NCBI GenBank assembly: GCA_050084515.1
Contig: CM114273.1
Coordinates: 31,930,001-31,994,000 of the forward strand
Source: Blasia pusilla
Lineage: Eukaryota; Marchantiophyta; Marchantiopsida; Blasiales
Length of the DNA: 64,000 nucleotides
Direction: 5' to 3'
Part shown: piece by piece, positions 59,276 to 64,000 of the stretch
Layout: each line of letters opens with the position of its first letter
How positions within the stretch are numbered: the stretch's first letter is position 1
Notes under the pieces: model-generated
What the model saw: only the letters and a program-made list of their open reading frames with translations
Database searches by the model: none
What the model was told of the DNA's origin: nothing
Position numbers and translations under genes: made by a program

Positions 59276-60249
59276 GTCTTTATAAAAAAGATTGGAGTGC
59301 GTGAGAGCAAAGGAACAGTGAAGAGAAATAACGGCGGCTTCGGCTGCCGTGCATTTATTGTGCTCGCACAAATGTAATGTACAAGGCGCGCTGCGGTCCA
59401 CGGCTCCCTATAAATCTTCATCCTTTGATGGGGGGATGATGGAAGGATGGGATGGATTTTGAAGGTAGGATGGAGGATGGAGGGGGGTTGTGTGTTATAT
59501 CAAAACGGAGATGTCGACTTCTTTTACATTTTGAACCGTGACGTCAATCTTATAGTGAAGTATTTTTCATTTTATTTTGTTTTGTAGATTTTTGTTTTTT
59601 AGGGTTTCTCATGTAGGTATTAGGGTCCTCTTTGTTGTCTCGTTTCGTTGTCATGCCTTGAATGTTTCCAAGACAACTCATGTCGTTATTCCACACCACC
59701 ATTTTTTTCTTTATGTCCTTTTCCTGTTGCCACACACGTTTCTCGTTCACGTTTGACCCATGTTTTTCTCTCTTATCCCACTCTATTCCCATATATTTTT
59801 TCCATCTATTCTCTTTCCATATCATTAGTACCTCCATACTATCTCTACATTGTTTTGGGAAGGGGTTGGGCCATAGGTCCTAGGTGAAGATGGTAGATGA
59901 GAGTTCATACTAGGGAGAGCATTTCCGTGGACGGAAAGAGAGTCGATTACCATTAGGGCTAGTTCGAATGGGGGTTGTGGGGCAGATTTTAGTGGGGTTT
60001 GTCTCTCGAGTTCGATGGAGGGGGTCATATTCTCTTCTTGGTGAGAGGTGTCCATGCCTCGACCCGCATCGTCTCCTCGCATAGGGGCTCGTGGGTCGTC
60101 TAGCCGGGATACGAAATGCCCTTGTTGTCTCGAATTCTTCACTCGTTCAACAATTCGTAACCATTTAGCACCTAAACATCCTGACTTTGATACATTTGGA
60201 TGAGTGGTTCCTCCAGTCGATCATGGATGCTCACCGGTGCTTCATGCAT
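59276..60249. other. No gene seen
   Basis: A GGA-rich purine tract lies at about 59430-59487, and T-rich sequence with short frames follows. The last few hundred bases may be the LINE 5' region. Confidence 0.4.
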
Positions 60250-63027
60250 CATCGCCCCCTCTCGAGGCATGGGAGTGGTTGAGGTCCCACCTTGGCGGCA
60301 TCACACGTTTCTTTGAGACCCGTTTTTCCTGCCCGAGGTTGTTTCATAAGATCCCCCATGCTATTCGGAATGAGCTTTGCTAGTCTTTCCTCCTTCCCTT
60401 ATCTAGGATCTCGCTTGATCCTATGGATGAGCTCTCGTGGTATCCACTACTTCTCCTTCCACGATGGTGTCTTTGGTATACCCGAGGAGGGAAGGCTGGC
60501 CATAGAGAGGTTGTGGCCCGATTGCGGCGCTTCCGAGGAGGTGATTGGGAGTCTCTGCAGAGCGAGTTTGTGGCATATGCCAGAGGTAGCACTCCACGTG
60601 GTTTCCCAGTGGACGATCTTGTAGCTGCCAGATTGCGACGATGTAGGGCACTTGGGCGAGCCGGGGAGTACTCGCGAGCAACTCGTGTGCTCCGCCCTAT
60701 GGATATGGCTCCGCCTTCCGCTGTTACCATCAACGCCCTCCGGAGGCTACACCCTCGTCCAGCGGTTGACATCCCAACATTTGTACGTGACTTTCCATCT
60801 TGACATGACCTTATGCCTAGACCCATCCCTCTTTGCATGAGCACTCGGGCGTTCCCCTAGGATAGCAGCTGGAGGGTTGTCCGGTATGATGTACGAACAC
60901 CTTCGTGATTGCTTTCCCCTCGAGGACTTTTCCGAGTTGCTTCACGTTGCCTCTCACCTAGCTCAGGGGAGAGTGCCAACAGCAGTAGCCCAGGTATTGG
61001 GGGCGGGGCGACTTTTGGCGTTATCGAAGGAGGGAGGAGGGATCCGTCCAATTGCCATAGGGGAAGTGCTCTTGCGGTTGGTGAGTCGCATTATTGCTTT
61101 GCAGTTCCGTGAGGCATTCCAGTCACATATGACTCCGCACTAGTTGGGAGTTGCCACGCCAGCTGGTTGTGAGATTGTAGCCTTAGGTTTGAGGGCTTGT
61201 TTAGATATACATCCCAAGTGGGTGGTTCTCCAAGTTGATGTGGAGAACGCCTTTAACTCAGTGTCTCGGGCAGCTATCTTCACGGAGTTGAGAGACGCAG
61301 GGAGTCCCATAGCGAGTCTGATTCCCTTCGTGCATGCTTTCTATGGGGCCCCCTTGGCTCTCTATTTTCACCACGGTAGGTTCGAGGAGGAGGTCACGGT
61401 CTTGGAGTCTGCTGCCAGGACGCGTCAGGGTGATCCCGTGGGTGGTGCATTGTTTGCTTTGGCTCATTATTGAGCGGTTCTTTCTATGGTGGAGGCTTTC
61501 CTGGGTTGCATTTTCCCTTCGTTGGTAGATGATACTCACATTGTTGGCCCTGGAGACTTGGTTGTTCCTGCATTTAAGCACTTTTCAGCACAATTGGCAC
61601 ATGTCGGCCTCACGGTGAAGGTGGGAAAGTGCAAGGCTTGGTCTTCATTAGGCTTGTCAGCGGATATTCATTTACCCGACGGTTTTTTGACACCTGTTGG
61701 AGGGCTTCGCGTCTTGGGAGTCCCACTCGGGAGCCAAGACTTTGTATCAAGTTTTGTGGCGGCGGCTCTTACCGAGGATCTTCTCCATGTCGACGATCTC
61801 ATGAGGATTGGTGACCCTCAAGTAGCTTATGGAATCCTCTCGTCATGTTTTGCGTATAGACCTGGTTATCTGTGTAGAACCGTGTGAGCGAATAGCCATA
61901 TTTTTTCCTTGTATAGATCCTTTGATAGAAAGATTATGCTGGCGTTTGGGGATCTTCTAGGACCTGGCTCATTAGAGTATCCCGCGGGGGAGTTAGCTCG
62001 TAGACAGGCTTCTTGGCTGATTGCCTTTGGTGGAGTAGGTCTCATAGCGACTGAGTTAGTGGCGTCTTCAGCCTTTTTAGGGAGGTGGGCCACTGTAGCA
62101 CCTCTCCTTTGCTCCCGAATTTTGGTTAGGGATAGACCGCTACTTTTACAATACGCTTCCTAGGTTGAGGATGGTCTTTGCCCACTTCAGTCTTCACTCA
62201 CAGCTCATAGAGACTCCCTCCTTGTTGAGGCTAGAGCAGTTCTTCCCGCTTTCTCTTCCCTAGTTACCTCCGGACAGTCTGGGCTCCAATCTTCTTTGAT
62301 GGAAGCCCACTTTGATGCATTGTTTAGAGCTACTATGTCGGACGGGAATATCCCCATGGAGGTTCCGGCCCGTATTCGCTCTTGCTCCGGAAAGGGGGCA
62401 GACTCATGCGTGGGGGCTCGTCCCCTCATCCCGGCTTTCCGCATCGCACCACTTACCTACACTACAGCGATGAGGTTCTAACTGGGCTTGCCCCAACCAA
62501 CGGTGGTTGGTTCGACACATTGTGAGTCTTGCCGGAGTCTGGATCCACTTGGTGTGCATTTGGCATGGTGTCTAGTTGGGGGTGAGAGGACAGCCACTCA
62601 CGATGCAGTGCGGGATATTATGTTCTCTATTGCTCGGGAGAGTGGATTCCATGTACAAAGAGAGAGGCACTACTCCATGCGGGATTCCCTTATCCGTGCT
62701 GATCTCTACATGACGAGGGAGTCTGAGGTGGTGGTAGCGGATGTTGTAGTGACGGATCTTACGCGGGAGGCGGTGTGAGCCCAAGTGGTAGCACAAGGGA
62801 GATTACTACAAGGAGCGGCGACGGTGGTCAAGAAGACCCACATTCATGATGGACATCGATTTATCCCCCTAGCCATTGAGATGTACTTGGCGATGGGGGA
62901 GAGATTTGACTCGTTCCTTACGGATTGCGCCCATCATCTCCAATCGAGAAATGGGTTGTCCTTAGCCACTGGATACTTTATTGTAGGCAACGGGTCTCCA
63001 TACCTTTGCAACGCGCCCAAGCAATAG
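60250..63027 (+). pseudogene. Non-LTR retrotransposon protein: RT with restriction-like endonuclease
   Basis: A decayed LINE coding region with stops and frameshifts. The N-terminal part (60423-60803) has ARLRRFRGGDWESL and RCRALGRAGEYSRATRVL, typical of one RT lineage found in algae and many protists and invertebrates. RT proper: GGGIRPIAIGEVLLRLVSRI, motif A VLQVDVENAFNSVSR, motif B ARTRQGDPVGGALFALAH, motif C LVDDTHIVGP (both catalytic Asp kept), then VGKCKAW and GGLRVLGVPLGS. The C-terminal part (62488-63027) carries a zinc knuckle and an endonuclease-like domain. No apurinic-type endonuclease is visible. The element would insert by target-primed reverse transcription. Confidence 0.82.
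62488..63027 (+). pseudogene. Zinc knuckle and PD-(D/E)XK-type endonuclease domain of the LINE
   Basis: Cys/His ligands CESCRS, then LGVHLAWC, precede HDAVRDIMFSIARE and then RADLYM with EVVVADVVVTD, where the spaced Asp residues fit the catalytic core of restriction-like endonucleases of R2-type elements. After one stop the frame continues with HRFIPLAIEMYLAMG, the conserved end of these proteins. The nuclease assignment rests on motif pattern only. Confidence 0.65.
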
Positions 63028-63540
63028 GCTTCTGCGGCGGGCTCAGGCGGTTGGAGACGCCAATGCTAGAGGTCCACTTAGTAGTAGTCATAGTTCTCTA
63101 GGTGTTGTTGATATTGTCTCTGCTGTTGGTGATCTTGGTCGTTAGGGGGGAAGGCCCCCTTCTTTCTCTTGGGGACCGGTTCTGGCCTCTTGAGGTCTAT
63201 TTTTTTGGCTCTCTATGCCCCCTCATTTGTATTGTGATGGGTTCCCCATCCTTTTTTCTACATATATTTTGTTTCCCCTACAAAGTAGTTTGCGAGATTA
63301 GCTTATACACTAACACCACGTAGGCACGCCGTCTGGGTGAGTGGCTCCCTTACCATAATGAGGATGTGGCGCAAATCCCTACAATCCATTGCATTTAAAT
63401 CTTACTAGTAGAGGCCGTAATGAATTACATTATTTTCAATTAAAAAAATTTATTTTGAAGTATATTTTTTCTTTATGATACGGGGAAAGTCGACCAGTAA
63501 TAAACTATGGTACGTAGTGATCACCTTGAAATGAAGACCC
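63028..63540 (+). other. LINE 3' untranslated region and flank
   Basis: The first ~150 bp match the truncated copy (TTGTTGATATTGTCTCTGCTG and the GGGGG-GGCCCCC stretch). GATGGGTTCCCCATCC at 63237 is the same small hairpin. The rest is A+T-rich with no gene. Confidence 0.6.
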
Positions 63541-63592
63541 GGAAAAATAAAGATGCACATCGATAAAAAGAGTGATGGAAAATCCATCAAGC
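63541..63592 (-). mobile_element. Short fragment of the LINE 3' end
   Basis: AAGATGCACATCGATAAAAA then GAGTGATGGAAAATCCATCA closely matches 58741-58785 in the same orientation, which is the last ~45 bp of a minus-strand LINE copy including its hairpin. It is not followed by 5S sequence here. Confidence 0.65.
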
Positions 63593-64000
63593 GAGGTCTT
63601 CGAAATTAAATACTATTGATTTTCGTGCACAGTCGATTGCCACATTTTAGTTATTTTCTCGGAGGAAAATATAAATACCTGTCCTTACGTGGCATAGTGT
63701 TCCTGGCCAAATGGACGAGGATCTCAACCTACCCTCAACTATCCGGAGCTGCCACCGAAGCTCCTCTAGATGACGGGCGGTCAGTGGGTGGGCCAGGAGT
63801 GAGCGGGTCACCGCGAGAGAGACCGACGGCGTCCGACGGACGATTCGAGTCCCGTCCACGCAGTCTCCGCACGCGCAGATTCTGGATACGGTGGTCCGCG
63901 AGAGATCCGGGGTCACGAGTAAACCGGCGAGAGCGGAAGAAATTAAGTGGTAAACACGACAAATGGAGGGGAAGAAAAAAAAAAAGGCCGTAACTTGCAC
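63593..64000. other. No gene seen
   Basis: GC-rich at 63760-63920 with frames open on both strands; no motif recognised. Confidence 0.4.

Noticed and set aside
59023-59421. Minus-strand frame with RRRRR/GGG repeats as a separate gene
   Set aside because: It is an alternative frame over the truncated LINE copy and its GCC expansion.
1-64000. CRISPR array, bacterial operon or plasmid features
   Set aside because: Spliced gene structure, retrotransposons and telomere-type repeats show nuclear eukaryotic DNA; no repeat-spacer pattern is present.

Overview
The window looks like repeat-rich nuclear DNA of a streptophyte plant, probably not a seed plant (bryophyte, lycophyte, fern or charophyte alga). 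The reasons are a degenerate TTTAGGG-type tract, an intron-rich hybrid histidine kinase with tandem PAS domains, and a mixture of plant-type Ty3/gypsy elements with element types that are rare in seed plants (a gypsy polyprotein carrying a cytosine methyltransferase and a PHD finger, a DUF7869-type transposase, and a non-LTR element with a restriction-like endonuclease). The species cannot be resolved from sequence reading alone.

Layout. 1-0.7 kb: interstitial telomere-like repeats. 1.1-4.7 kb (-): relic of a DUF7869-like transposase, followed upstream by a 2 kb field of 14-bp palindromes (4.7-6.9 kb). 8.3-10.8 kb (+): an unrecognised, frameshifted coding relic. 11.4-20.3 kb (-): a near-complete LTR retrotransposon (element 1) with matching LTRs and gag, retropepsin, C5-cytosine DNA methyltransferase, RT, remnants of RNase H/integrase, and a PHD finger. 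20.6-24.5 kb (+): a second, 5'-truncated relative (element 2: RT, RNase H, integrase, PHD). 24.5-26.9 kb: shuffled pieces, including the methyltransferase-to-RT junction of the same family and an inverted LTR with its leader (element 3). 26.9-31 kb: A+T-rich, no gene seen.

31.2-35.5 kb (-): the only convincing intact host gene, a hybrid histidine kinase whose frame closes over nine exons; a GC-rich probable promoter lies at 36.6-37.5 kb. 39.3-42.3 kb: two ~1 kb LTRs of one family in opposite orientation, one a solo LTR with a perfect 5-bp target duplication. 43.9-45.4 kb (+): hAT transposase relic. 46.9-50.4 kb (-): two unusual decayed genes, a coiled-coil/RING-like protein and a protein-kinase-like protein. 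53.1-56.7 kb (-): Helitron Rep/helicase relic. 58.6 kb: a 5S rRNA-like sequence joined directly to the 3' end of a 5'-truncated LINE. 60.2-63.0 kb (+): a decayed LINE with RT and a C-terminal restriction-like endonuclease.

The most interesting system is the gypsy family in elements 1-3. Gag, protease and a DNA methyltransferase lie upstream of an in-frame UAG codon, and RT, RNase H, integrase and PHD lie downstream. The UAG is followed by CARYYA, the tobamovirus-type readthrough context, in all three copies visible here, always 45 nt before the same RT start. This suggests that the element makes its methyltransferase as part of the shorter product and its RT/integrase/PHD by programmed stop-codon readthrough.
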